DNA of 64,000 bases from Actinacidiphila bryophytorum (GTDB lineage: Bacteria > Actinomycetota > Actinomycetes > Streptomycetales > Streptomycetaceae). The notes under the pieces are model-generated. The model was not told where the DNA came from and searched no databases. It saw only the letters and a list, made by a program, of their open reading frames with translations. Positions 17,343 through 25,692 of the stretch are shown here, in pieces. Position numbers and translations under genes: made by a program. The stretch covers positions 1 through 64,000 of the forward strand of contig NZ_JAFFIX010000015.1 in NCBI RefSeq assembly GCF_016916835.1, written 5' to 3'. How positions within the stretch are numbered: position 1 is the stretch's first letter; every line of letters begins with the position of its first letter.

Positions 17343-18923
17343 ATGCATGTCACGTCCGGCCGCCAGAAGCACCCTCATGCTGCCGCCGGCGCCCTGGGCG
17401 CCCGGCGTCCGCGCAGAACCCGGGCGGCGCTGCCCGCGGCCCTGGCCACGTTTGCGGCCCTGCTGTCGGCGAACTCCGCCCACGCGGACACACCGCACGC
17501 CGACGGCTGCGGACCCCGCACGACCGCCGCGGGCGCCGCGCCGGCGCGAGCGGCCGAGCCGATGGCCCCCCGGCCCCGGGTGATCGTCACCACCGACGGC
17601 GAGATCGACGACAAGGCGTCGTTCCACCGCTTCCTGCTCTACGCGGACGACTTCGACGTGGAGGGACTCGTCTACAACAGTTCGAAGTTCCACTGGGCCG
17701 GGAACGGGAGCACGATCCCCTCGCACGGCCACTGGGCCGGAACCACCTGGCTCACGGACGTGATCAACGGCGGGTATGCGCAGGTGTACCCCAACCTCGT
17801 TCACCACGACCCCCGTTATCCCTCGCCGGAGCGTCTGGCGGGCGTGGTGCGGGTCGGCAACATCGAGAACGTCGGCGACATGGCGGCGGACACCCCGGGG
17901 TCAGATCTCATCAAGGAGAAGCTGCTCGACGACCGGCCCGGGCCACTGTGGCTCCAGACATGGGGAGGGACCAACACCATCGCCCGGGCACTGAAGTCCA
18001 TCCAGGACGAGTACGGCGGCACGGCCGTCTGGCCGGACATCTACCGCAAGGTCTCCCAGAAGGCCGTGATCTACGTCATCCTCGACCAGGACACCACCTA
18101 CAAGGACTACATCGCCACGAACTGGCCCGATGTCCGGGTGGTCATGAACAACGACCAGTTCCAGCCGATGGCCTACAAGTGGAAGAGCCGTGTCCCCACG
18201 CCGCTGCAGACCTATCTCCAGGGTCCGTGGATGACGCAGAACATCGTGAAGGGACCGCTGGAGCAGGACTACGGGGTGGGTCCCTACCACGGCGGCGGCA
18301 GTGACTTCGGTCCGGGTGAGTTCATCTCCGAGGGCGATTCCCCGTCCTTCATCAACGAGATACCGAACGGCCTGCGCAGCGCGGACGACCCGGCCTATGG
18401 CGGATGGGGCGGCCGGTTCGCCCAGGTGGGGCCGCACCTGTGGACCGACCTCCCGTCGTACCTGGGCAAGCCGGGTGACCAGGTGCGCGACGTCAACCCG
18501 TACACCGGGGCGAACGACCGGGCCTATCCCCAGGCCCGCTGGACCGGCGCGATCCAGAACGACTTCGCCGCCCGGGTCGCCTGGACGACCGCCACCGACT
18601 ACGGGCAGGCGAACCACGCACCGGTCGCGTTCGTACCGCCAGGCCGGCTCGACATCAGCGTCAGGCCGGGGCAGACCGTGCACCTCGACGGCATCGCGGC
18701 GGACCCGGACGGGGACGCGTACACCTGCAGCTGGTGGCAGTACCGCGAGGCCGGAACCTACCCCGGAGCGGTCACCCTCACCGACGCCGAAACGCTCCAC
18801 CCCTCCTTCACCGTGCCGGCCGACGCCCGGCTCGGTCAGACGATGCACCTCGTCCTCCAGGTGACGGACGCAGGCGCTCCGCCGCTGACCGGCTACCAGC
18901 GCGTCATTGCCACCGTGAGGTGA
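17343..18923 (+). CDS. Secreted nucleoside-hydrolase-like protein (DUF1593/Sde182), paralogue 3
   Basis: This 526-residue protein has a long signal peptide (twin arginines at 21-22 and 24-25; cleavage likely after AHA, residue 48). The motif TTDGEIDD gives Asp85, Glu87, Asp89 and Asp90. The core WGGTNTIARALKSIQDEYGG is nearly identical to that of paralogue 2, so these two are the closest pair. A C-terminal Ig-like domain contains DPDGDAYTCSWWQY. It has its own candidate operator and a very strong terminator. Function unknown; a hydrolase or binding protein for plant-wall furanosides is the contextual guess. Confidence 0.85.
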   Translation: MHVTSGRQKHPHAAAGALGARRPRRTRAALPAALATFAALLSANSAHADTPHADGCGPRTTAAGAAPARAAEPMAPRPRVIVTTDGEIDDKASFHRFLLYADDFDVEGLVYNSSKFHWAGNGSTIPSHGHWAGTTWLTDVINGGYAQVYPNLVHHDPRYPSPERLAGVVRVGNIENVGDMAADTPGSDLIKEKLLDDRPGPLWLQTWGGTNTIARALKSIQDEYGGTAVWPDIYRKVSQKAVIYVILDQDTTYKDYIATNWPDVRVVMNNDQFQPMAYKWKSRVPTPLQTYLQGPWMTQNIVKGPLEQDYGVGPYHGGGSDFGPGEFISEGDSPSFINEIPNGLRSADDPAYGGWGGRFAQVGPHLWTDLPSYLGKPGDQVRDVNPYTGANDRAYPQARWTGAIQNDFAARVAWTTATDYGQANHAPVAFVPPGRLDISVRPGQTVHLDGIAADPDGDAYTCSWWQYREAGTYPGAVTLTDAETLHPSFTVPADARLGQTMHLVLQVTDAGAPPLTGYQRVIATVR

Positions 18924-19026
18924 CTGCGGGGCGGTCGGCGGTACTCCCAGAGACGGCGACAGCACCGCCGCTCACCTGCGCCAGTCCGTGACCGGCGCGC
19001 TGCCCGCGACGCGTCGCCGGCAGCCC

Positions 19027-19079
19027 ACGTGACGGTGCCCTCCGACCGGCGATCTGCCGGTCGGAGGGCACCGTCACGT
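19027..19079. terminator. Perfect 24-bp-stem bidirectional terminator
   Basis: The arms 19027-19050 and 19056-19079 are perfectly complementary over 24 bp with a 5-base GATCT loop. They lie between the convergent DUF1593 paralogues 3 (+) and 4 (-). Confidence 0.92.
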
Positions 19080-19134
19080 ACGAGCGTGAGGAGCGGCGCT
19101 CCCTCGGCCGGTTGCGCCTCCAGTTCGGTGTGGG

Positions 19135-21450
19135 CTAGACGATCGTGTAGATGATCCGCGCGTACGAGGTGAGCGCCGGCGTTCCGTTGTCCGTCACCTC
19201 AAGGATGATCTGGATCTGCTTGCCGGGCTCGTTCGGCACGACGAAACCGGCGCCCTTCTGCGAGCCGGCGTTGCTGATCGAGACCTTGGCCGCCACCGAG
19301 TCGGCGTCGCTGTACTGCCACCACTGGTAGCTCAGTGCGTTTCTGTCCGGGTCGCTGGACGGCGATCCGTCCAGGGAGATCAGCTGGCCGGGGGACACGT
19401 TCTGCCGCAGGCTCCCGGTGACCGCGGCGATCGGCTGGTGGTTGGCGGCGCCGTAGGAGGAGGCGGTGTCCCAGCGCATCCGGGCGGCGAAGTCGTTCTG
19501 CGCCGCGGGTATCCAGCGCCAGTACATCTTGTTGCTGTCACCGTCGTCACTGATGCCGGTGTCGGTGAGGTGGTTGGGCTTGGCCGGATCGTCGTAGGCC
19601 GACCTGCCGCCCCAGCCGCCGAGGGTGAAGTCGTCGTCGGCGTGCAGGCCGTTGGCGATCTCGTGGAGGAAGGAGGGGGTGTCGCCCTCGCTCACGAAGC
19701 TCTGCGGATACATGGCGCCGAGCGGGCCGTGGCCGGTCTTGACGTTCGCGTCCAGCCACGAGCTCGTCATGTAGGCCTTGACGTAGTCCGGGCTGGGACC
19801 GGTCAGGCTCTGGTAGTCCCAGACGTTGTCCCAGCGGTATGCCTCGTTGATGCGCGCTTCGTGGATGTTGTCCTCGATCCACTGGCCGCCGCCGTCCTGG
19901 TACCAGATGCAGTAGATGCGCGCTTTGGCGGCAGCCCGTGCGAAGTCGGCGGAGGAGTAGGAGGTCTTCAGCCTCCACAGTGCGGAGGCCATGGTGTTGG
20001 CACCACCCCACACCGCGATGTGCACCGGACGGGGATCGTTGTCGAGCAGCGTGTTGATGATGAGCTGTTCACCGGGCGTGTCCTTCGTCTGCATGTCAGG
20101 CGGCGCCGTGGTGAGGTCGTTGGGGTTCTCGTTTCCCACCCGGGACACGCCCTGCAGATACGCGGCGTCCGGGAAGTTCGGGTTGTGGACCCTCAGGTTC
20201 GGCAGGACCTTGGCGTAGTTCGCCAGCTCCGCCTCAAGCCACTTCTCGCCGCTGTGCCCGCTCTTCTGGTACCTGGAGTTGACCTGCACGATGCCCGCGA
20301 CGTCGAAGTCGGAGGTGTAGTGCAGGAACCGGATCATGGAGCTGCGGTCGTCGACCTCACCGTCGGTCAGGACGATGACCCGGGGCCTGGTCTGGGCCGT
20401 CGCCCCTACCGTCAGGGTCGCCGGACCGCTGGTGACGGAACCGGCCGCATTGGTCACCGTCACCGTGTAGGTGCCGGCGTCCGCGGTCTGCACACCGGAG
20501 ACGGTCAAGCTGCTGCCCGTCGCGCCAGAAACGTCCTGGCCGTTCCTGCGCCACTGGTAGCTCAGCGGGGCTGTCCCGTCGGCCGTGACGCTGAATGTGG
20601 CAGTACCACCCGCCTGCACGGACTGGCTCACCGGCTGCCTGGTGATGACCGGCGCCGTGCTCCCACCGTCGAGTCGCCTGAGCTGGTAAGCGTTGACGAT
20701 CGCCGTGGCACTCGGCGACGAGGTGTCGACTCCGGTGTTGCCCCCGGTGAAGGTGAACGCCTTGCTGGCGGCGTCGGCGGTGAAGGAGCCGCTGACGTAC
20801 TGGCCGACTCCTCCCAGGGCGTTGTTCACGTTGTGCTCGAGGGTCGTGCTGCCGGCCCCGTCGGACACGACCGTCACCAGGCCCGGGTTGTCCTGCCCGA
20901 GGTTCTTCACGCGGTAGTCGTTGACCCACACCTGGAACAGGTACTGCGCGCCGGGCGTGAGGTTGCGGAGCGTCAGCGTCTCGCGGGCGGTGGTGCCGGC
21001 GCCGGCCGTGTCACCGTCGTTGTAGTCACCGGAGCGCAGCAGCGTCTGGTAGCCCGCCGGCAGCGTGCTGAACGGACTGGTGCTGCCGCCGAAGCCCTCG
21101 TACGAGCCGATCCTGCTGCTGTCGCTCATGGTCAGGATGTCGCCGTTGGGGAAGGTCGTGGTGGAGCCGGTGTAGGGGGAGTGGCGGAATGTGACGCCGT
21201 TGACGGTGGCGTCCACGTCGTACGTCCCGCCGTTCGCGGTCAGACTGGCGGCACGGACCAGCGAGCCGCTGGTGCTGACGTCGGCCGCACCGCTGATGGC
21301 GGTGGGCGCGGCCCAGCTCACCGCGCCCGCAGCGTCGGCCTGGGGGGCGACGGTGACGGCGGCGGTGCAGACAAGGGCGAGTGACGTCACGGCGACGGCT
21401 CCGCGCCGCCGCCAGGAGACCGGCGCTCCCGGCCTTGGTGTGGGTCTCAT
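19135..21450 (-). CDS. Secreted multidomain DUF1593 protein with N-terminal binding-like and Ig domains, paralogue 4
   Basis: This 771-residue secreted protein has a signal peptide cleaved after ADA (residue 40) and a beta-rich domain of about 220 residues (41-262) that looks like a carbohydrate-binding jelly roll. An Ig-like domain at 268-348 contains PLSYQWRRNGQDVSG and DAGTYTVTVTN. The DUF1593 domain (about 356-660) has motif LTDGEVDD (Asp363, Glu365, Asp367, Asp368), and a C-terminal Ig-like module follows. The extra N-terminal domains suggest it is held on a polysaccharide. It lies downstream of the pectate lyase on the same strand, with hairpins between them. Confidence 0.85.
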   Translation of the reverse strand: MRPTPRPGAPVSWRRRGAVAVTSLALVCTAAVTVAPQADAAGAVSWAAPTAISGAADVSTSGSLVRAASLTANGGTYDVDATVNGVTFRHSPYTGSTTTFPNGDILTMSDSSRIGSYEGFGGSTSPFSTLPAGYQTLLRSGDYNDGDTAGAGTTARETLTLRNLTPGAQYLFQVWVNDYRVKNLGQDNPGLVTVVSDGAGSTTLEHNVNNALGGVGQYVSGSFTADAASKAFTFTGGNTGVDTSSPSATAIVNAYQLRRLDGGSTAPVITRQPVSQSVQAGGTATFSVTADGTAPLSYQWRRNGQDVSGATGSSLTVSGVQTADAGTYTVTVTNAAGSVTSGPATLTVGATAQTRPRVIVLTDGEVDDRSSMIRFLHYTSDFDVAGIVQVNSRYQKSGHSGEKWLEAELANYAKVLPNLRVHNPNFPDAAYLQGVSRVGNENPNDLTTAPPDMQTKDTPGEQLIINTLLDNDPRPVHIAVWGGANTMASALWRLKTSYSSADFARAAAKARIYCIWYQDGGGQWIEDNIHEARINEAYRWDNVWDYQSLTGPSPDYVKAYMTSSWLDANVKTGHGPLGAMYPQSFVSEGDTPSFLHEIANGLHADDDFTLGGWGGRSAYDDPAKPNHLTDTGISDDGDSNKMYWRWIPAAQNDFAARMRWDTASSYGAANHQPIAAVTGSLRQNVSPGQLISLDGSPSSDPDRNALSYQWWQYSDADSVAAKVSISNAGSQKGAGFVVPNEPGKQIQIILEVTDNGTPALTSYARIIYTIV

Positions 21451-21495
21451 ACGGTTCTGCTCCTTCTCGTCGACCCGTGGGCGGGTCGTGGAGGC

Positions 21496-21567
21496 GGCCG
21501 GGATCCGGAGCGGATCCCGGCCGTGGGGTCAGCCGGTGGTGGCCGGGATCCGCAGGGGTTCCCGGCC
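21496..21567 (-). terminator. Two hairpins between the pectate lyase and DUF1593 paralogue 4
   Basis: Right after the lyase stop comes an 8-bp stem GGCCGGGA/TCCCGGCC (21541-21548 with 21560-21567). A perfect 12-bp stem with a 3-base loop follows (21496-21507 with 21511-21522). The two share the sequence GGCCGGGATCCG. They can end or attenuate transcription running from the lyase into paralogue 4, which starts 46 bases farther on. Confidence 0.7.
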
Positions 21568-21574
21568 GCGGGGG

Positions 21575-23257
21575 TCAGCCTGTGGTGCAGGTGGTGCCGT
21601 TGAGGGTGAAGGCGGTGGGTTGGGTGAAGGTGCTGCCGGTGTAGGTGCCCTGGAAGCCGAAGGACTGGCTGCCGCCGGCGGGTATCTGGGCGTTGTAGTC
21701 GACGTTGGTGGCGGTCACCGCACCTGAGGACGGGCTGATGGTGGCGCTCCAGGTGCTGGTGATGGCTTGTCCGGAGGGCAGGGTGAAGGCGACTTTCCAG
21801 CCGTTGACGGCGGTGGAGCCGGTGTTGGCCACCGTGATGTTGGTGGTGAACCCGCCGGGCCAGGTGCTCGGGGTGTACGTGACCTTGCACGAGGAGCTGC
21901 CGGTGCCGCCGGTGGTGCCGCCGGTGGTGGTTCCGCCGGTTGTGGTGGTGCCGCTGGTGGTCGACCCGCCCGTGGTTGATCCTCCGGTGGTGGTGCCGCC
22001 GGTCACGTTCGTGCCGCCGAAGGTCACGATGAGGCTGCCGTCGGAGGCGAAGGACCAGCCCAGTGCTCCGCTGTAGGAGGGGCAGCGGGAGCCGTTGCTG
22101 CCGGACCAGAACTGGTTGGAGCTGTCGGAGTTGCCGACGATCTTGTCGGTGGTGCTGCCGCTGTTGAAGCGGCAGGAGGTGTTGTTCCTGAACACAGAGG
22201 TGCCGGCGTCGAAGGAGAAGTTGCGGTTGGCGTTGTTGATGCTGACGTTGTTGGAGATCGACATGGTGCCGGGGTTGTCGTTGTAGGTGATCCCCTTGGC
22301 GCCGTTGCCGTAGGCGATGTTGTTGCGGAAGATGTGGTTGACCGGGATGCCGTCCCCGCCGAGCTTGAAGCCGTTCTTGTCGCCGTTCGAGCTCCCGCTG
22401 CCGTCGGAGAGGGTGCCCTGGCTGTAGGAGAGGGAGTTCTCGATGGTGACGGCCCCGATGGGGCCGGTATCGGGTTTGGTGAAGAGGTCCCAGCCGTCGT
22501 CGACGTTGTTGTGCGACACGTCGTAGCGGAAGACGTTCCCGGAGCCGACGGTGAGCTTGGCGGCGAACCCGTCGGCGTTCTCACCGGTCGCGTCGCGGTT
22601 GTCGTGCGACTCGGAGCTGACGATCAGGTTGTTGGCCGGCCACTGGCTCTGCGGGGTGCTGGAACCGGGCCGGGAGATCTGCAGGCCGGTGTCGCGGTTG
22701 TAGGCGGTCACGACGCGCTCGACGACGTTGTTGCTGCCGCCGACGAAGATCCCGTTGTCGGCGGCGTGCTGGACGGTCAGGCCGTACAGGTGCCAGTAGT
22801 TGCCGTTGAGCTGGATCCCGCGGTCGGAGGAGGCCGCGTCCTCGCCCGAGAAGTCGAGCACCGGTTTCTCGCCGGGGTAGGCGGAGATCTCCTTGAGCGC
22901 TCCGGAGCTGCCGCTGTTGCCGGTCTGGATCTCGATCGGGGAGGAGAGGTTGTACGTGCCGCCCCGCATGTAGATCGTGCCGCCGGCGGTGATCTTGGTG
23001 ACGGCTGCGGCCAGCGTCGTCGGGGAGGACAGTGTTCCCGGCGCACTCGCGCTGCCGGACGCCGAGACGTACAGCGCATTGCTGTTCAGCGCGGGCGTCA
23101 CGGCCGGCGTCGCGGCCTGCGAGGCGGGTGATTCCAGCGCGACGAGCGCGCCCGCGGACGCGAGAGCCGCAACCGCCACCGCGGCAAGAGCTTTCCGTCG
23201 TGCCGCGCTGCTGGCTTTGTGCCGCCCGGGTCGGGCCGCCGAGGTTTGCGTGATCAT
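21575..23257 (-). CDS. Secreted PL9-type pectate lyase with C-terminal CBM2
   Basis: This 560-residue protein has a signal peptide (cleavage near SQA, residue 48) and a right-handed parallel beta-helix (about 60-400). ENADGFAAKLT (Asp229, Lys234) and NNVDDGWDLFT (Asp253, Asp254, Asp257) match the catalytic lysine and calcium aspartates of family PL9. A Thr/Gly linker follows, then a CBM2 cellulose-binding module at 457-560 bracketed by Cys457 and Cys557. It should cut polygalacturonan outside the cell by beta-elimination while anchored to cellulose. This ties the locus to pectin. Confidence 0.92.
   Translation of the reverse strand: MITQTSAARPGRHKASSAARRKALAAVAVAALASAGALVALESPASQAATPAVTPALNSNALYVSASGSASAPGTLSSPTTLAAAVTKITAGGTIYMRGGTYNLSSPIEIQTGNSGSSGALKEISAYPGEKPVLDFSGEDAASSDRGIQLNGNYWHLYGLTVQHAADNGIFVGGSNNVVERVVTAYNRDTGLQISRPGSSTPQSQWPANNLIVSSESHDNRDATGENADGFAAKLTVGSGNVFRYDVSHNNVDDGWDLFTKPDTGPIGAVTIENSLSYSQGTLSDGSGSSNGDKNGFKLGGDGIPVNHIFRNNIAYGNGAKGITYNDNPGTMSISNNVSINNANRNFSFDAGTSVFRNNTSCRFNSGSTTDKIVGNSDSSNQFWSGSNGSRCPSYSGALGWSFASDGSLIVTFGGTNVTGGTTTGGSTTGGSTTSGTTTTGGTTTGGTTGGTGSSSCKVTYTPSTWPGGFTTNITVANTGSTAVNGWKVAFTLPSGQAITSTWSATISPSSGAVTATNVDYNAQIPAGGSQSFGFQGTYTGSTFTQPTAFTLNGTTCTTG
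21899..22008 (-). repeat. Low-complexity Thr/Gly linker repeat in the pectate lyase gene
   Basis: Imperfect GGTGGT/GCCGCC-type units encode GGTTTGGSTTGG-like repeats between the catalytic domain and the CBM2. Such tracts are common in Streptomyces cellulase linkers and can vary in length by slippage. It is not a CRISPR or transposon repeat. Confidence 0.8.
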
Positions 23258-24043
23258 GCGTGGACCTCTCTCTGGAGGTGTCGTGGGGGACCGCCGTGGG
23301 GGGCAGTTTCCGCAAGAGATCGTGCGTGCCGTCCCGGGATAGACCTGCCTGACCGGCGCCGGGGCCGCTTACGGGAACGGACGATGAGTCCGGCGCCGTA
23401 CGGGCTCGGGCGGCGGCAGGAGGCCTGGCTCCGCTACTGACGTCGCCGGTGACGATAGCGACGGGAGAGAAGCAAGGCAATATCGGTTCGCCACGGAATA
23501 GATATTCGGCCAGCCAAACTGGTGACGCGCGGCGCCCAGCCGGCCGGTCATGGAGCTGTTACTCCAGCGAAAGTTCTCCGTGTGTCCTGGTCAGCGGCTT
23601 GGTGGCGGCGAGTGTAGCTGTGCCGTTGTGGAGCCGGCGGCCGCTTCGTGGGGAGGCTGCACGAAGTTATGTCCCGGCGCATGCGGTGGCAGCCCCCGGA
23701 ACGGGCCTTGGCGTGGGGCATCTGCGCTCGATGTCCCCATTCGAGGCCTGGCGTCGGCAGGCGGACCGGGCAACCAGCAACATCCCGACTTCTGGCGCCC
23801 TCGCGGAGCCCGGCAGCCGAGCGCGACCAAGCCCCCTCTCGGGCGGCCTGGTCGCCGCCGCCTGCGACGACGGCGCCACTCACGCCTTCGCCGTGCCTAG
23901 GGCGTGTCCGGCGGATCATGTCGATGCCTGAGATGTTGTTGTCTTTCCGAGCTTGAGGACTGCGTTTGCGCTGGTCAGGCATAGAGTCGGCGGTTCTGTG
24001 GCAGTGGTGATCTGTCGTGTCGTCGCTCCGGTGGAGGTCAGGG
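23258..24043. other. Intergenic region upstream of the pectate lyase
   Basis: About 790 bp hold no gene I can support. GAATA-GA-TATTC (23496-23507) is a perfect short palindrome 239 bp before the lyase start and shares GAATA with the operators of this locus. Near 23898-23920 the GGGCGTGTCCGGCGGATCAT sequence resembles the ends of common Streptomyces insertion sequences, so the mobile region probably starts here. Confidence 0.45.
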
Positions 24044-24706
24044 ATGCCGTCGGTCGTGGGACTGCTGGAACAGCGCGAGCACGCCGCTCGCCGTCGTGTG
24101 GACGAACTGCGGGAGGAGGCCGATCGGATCCAGGCCGAGTTGGCTGTGGCCGAGCGGGATTGGAACGAGTGGGTCGTTGCTTGCTCGCGCGTCGGCGAAG
24201 TACTGGCCCCTGGCGACGGTGGCGTCACCGGTCCTGATCTGGCTGTGGACGTGCCGGGTGTGGGTGAACAGCCGGTGATGGCGAAGGCTGCGGAATCGGC
24301 GAAGCCGAAGTCGGTAGTGCCGATGTGGCGTGCGGGGCTGGCCTGGTCGGCGCTGTCGGTGGATTACCAACGCCGTCTGCGAGTCGTCGTCGACCGCGAT
24401 CGAGATGTCCAAGGTCCGCTTTCGTGCCAGGAGATGGCCGTCTGCTTCGGCCTGGAGGTGGTGCCGGCGGAGGTGGAGGTGCTGCGGTCGAAGGCGAAGC
24501 GGATGGTGGCCCGAGGATGGCTGGTCGAGCCGGTGCCTGGTCGGTTCTCGCTCTCGCAGGGTGTGGCCGGGCAGGGCGAGGGATGGTGTACGGCGACGGT
24601 CAGACCCGCAGCGTTTCAGCCTGGGGGTCGTAGCAGACGAGTCCGTGCTCGCGTGCCAGGGCGGCTGCGTACTCGGAGACTTCCTCTGCTCTGCTGTAGG
24701 ACATGA
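24044..24706 (+). CDS. Hypothetical IS-associated protein with coiled-coil N-terminus
   Basis: The ATG at 24044 follows GGAGG. Residues 8-45 (LLEQREHAARRRVDELREEADRIQ...) are strongly charged and predicted coiled coil. The middle part contains DYQRRLRVVVDRDRDVQGPLSCQ and the family-like ending GRFSLSQGVAGQGEG. After about residue 185 the frame looks unrelated (Arg-rich), so the natural stop seems lost. A second, diverged copy of the ending, DRFTLAKGVAGQGGGS, occurs at 24990-25043 overlapping the IS5 transposase. I believe this type of protein travels with transposases; its function is unknown. Confidence 0.55.
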   Translation: MPSVVGLLEQREHAARRRVDELREEADRIQAELAVAERDWNEWVVACSRVGEVLAPGDGGVTGPDLAVDVPGVGEQPVMAKAAESAKPKSVVPMWRAGLAWSALSVDYQRRLRVVVDRDRDVQGPLSCQEMAVCFGLEVVPAEVEVLRSKAKRMVARGWLVEPVPGRFSLSQGVAGQGEGWCTATVRPAAFQPGGRSRRVRARVPGRLRTRRLPLLCCRT

Positions 24707-24941
24707 GCAGATAGACGATCGGGCCCGATGCCTCGTCGATGACGGGCGGTGACGCCCAGGGGCTGCCAGCGACATCGTCGGGATACCGCTCGACGAGTGC
24801 CTCGACGTAGGCCTCGATGTGCGGCGACGGTTCGATGATCACGTCTTCCGAGTCGAAGTAGCGGTCGTAGAGCTCGTCGAAGACAGCGCCGGCTTCGTCG
24901 CTCGGTTGCTCTCCATGCCAGACGGCCAGGTCGTAGCTCAT
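24600..24941 (-). CDS. Small acidic hypothetical protein
   Basis: This 113-residue acidic protein begins MSYDLAVWHGEQPSDEAGAV. It has a predicted alpha/beta pattern and no membrane segment or signal peptide. I do not recognise a named domain, but the composition and codon use look like a genuine actinobacterial gene. No strong ribosome binding site is seen. It overlaps the 3' end of the convergent hypothetical gene and separates two diverged copies of that gene's tail, as if inserted between them. Confidence 0.65.
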   Translation of the reverse strand: MSYDLAVWHGEQPSDEAGAVFDELYDRYFDSEDVIIEPSPHIEAYVEALVERYPDDVAGSPWASPPVIDEASGPIVYLLMSYSRAEEVSEYAAALAREHGLVCYDPQAETLRV

Positions 24942-25692
24942 GTGCGAATGATCGCAGGCGCTAGATGGATTTGGTCACAAGCCCCGGGCCAGGACCGGTT
25001 CACGCTCGCGAAGGGCGTGGCCGGGCAAGGCGGCGGGTCATGAGGAGAGTCATCGACCAGTAGATCATCGCCTCGGCGCTGCTGGTAGTTCGCTCGAAGT
25101 CGCGCACCAGGCGTCGGGTGCGCATCAGGTGGGCGAAGAATCGCTCAACGATCCATCGCTTGGGCAGCGCCACGAAGCCGCGCATGTCGTCGCTGCGTTT
25201 GACGATCGCCAGGACCAGGGCGAGTGCGGTGAGGCAGCGGGTGATGAGGCTGCCGGTGTAGCCGCCGTCAGCCCAGACCAGTTCCAGCCGGTGGTGTGCC
25301 TCGGCGACCCGCGCGAGCAGGGTCTGCGCGGCGGCGCGGTCGCCGGTGTCCGCGGGGGTGACCATCACGGCGAGCAGCAGGCCGAGGGTGTCGACCACGG
25401 CGTGGCGCTTGCGTCCGTTGATCAGCTTGCCGCCGTCGAAGCCCCGGCTGTCGGAACCGACGACGGCGTCGGCCTTGATCGACTGGGAATCGATCACCCC
25501 GGCGCTGGGCTCCGGGCACCGGCCCGCCTTCTCACGAACCTTCCCGCGCAGCCGGTCGTGGAACTCGGTGACCAGGCCATGGTCGCGCCAGCGGCGGAAG
25601 AAGGCGTAGACCCGGTCCCACGGCGGGAAGTCCGCAGGCAGGACGCGCCATTTGGTTCCGTTGTCGACCAGGTAGTGGACCGCGTCCAGTAT

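Noticed and set aside
21899..22008. Short repeats resembling a CRISPR-like array
   Set aside because: They are irregular codon repeats encoding a Thr/Gly linker; no constant repeat-spacer pattern and no cas genes.
23550..23950. Overlapping frames on both strands that could be a small gene
   Set aside because: No start signal, unnatural composition and no similarity I can name; left as intergenic.
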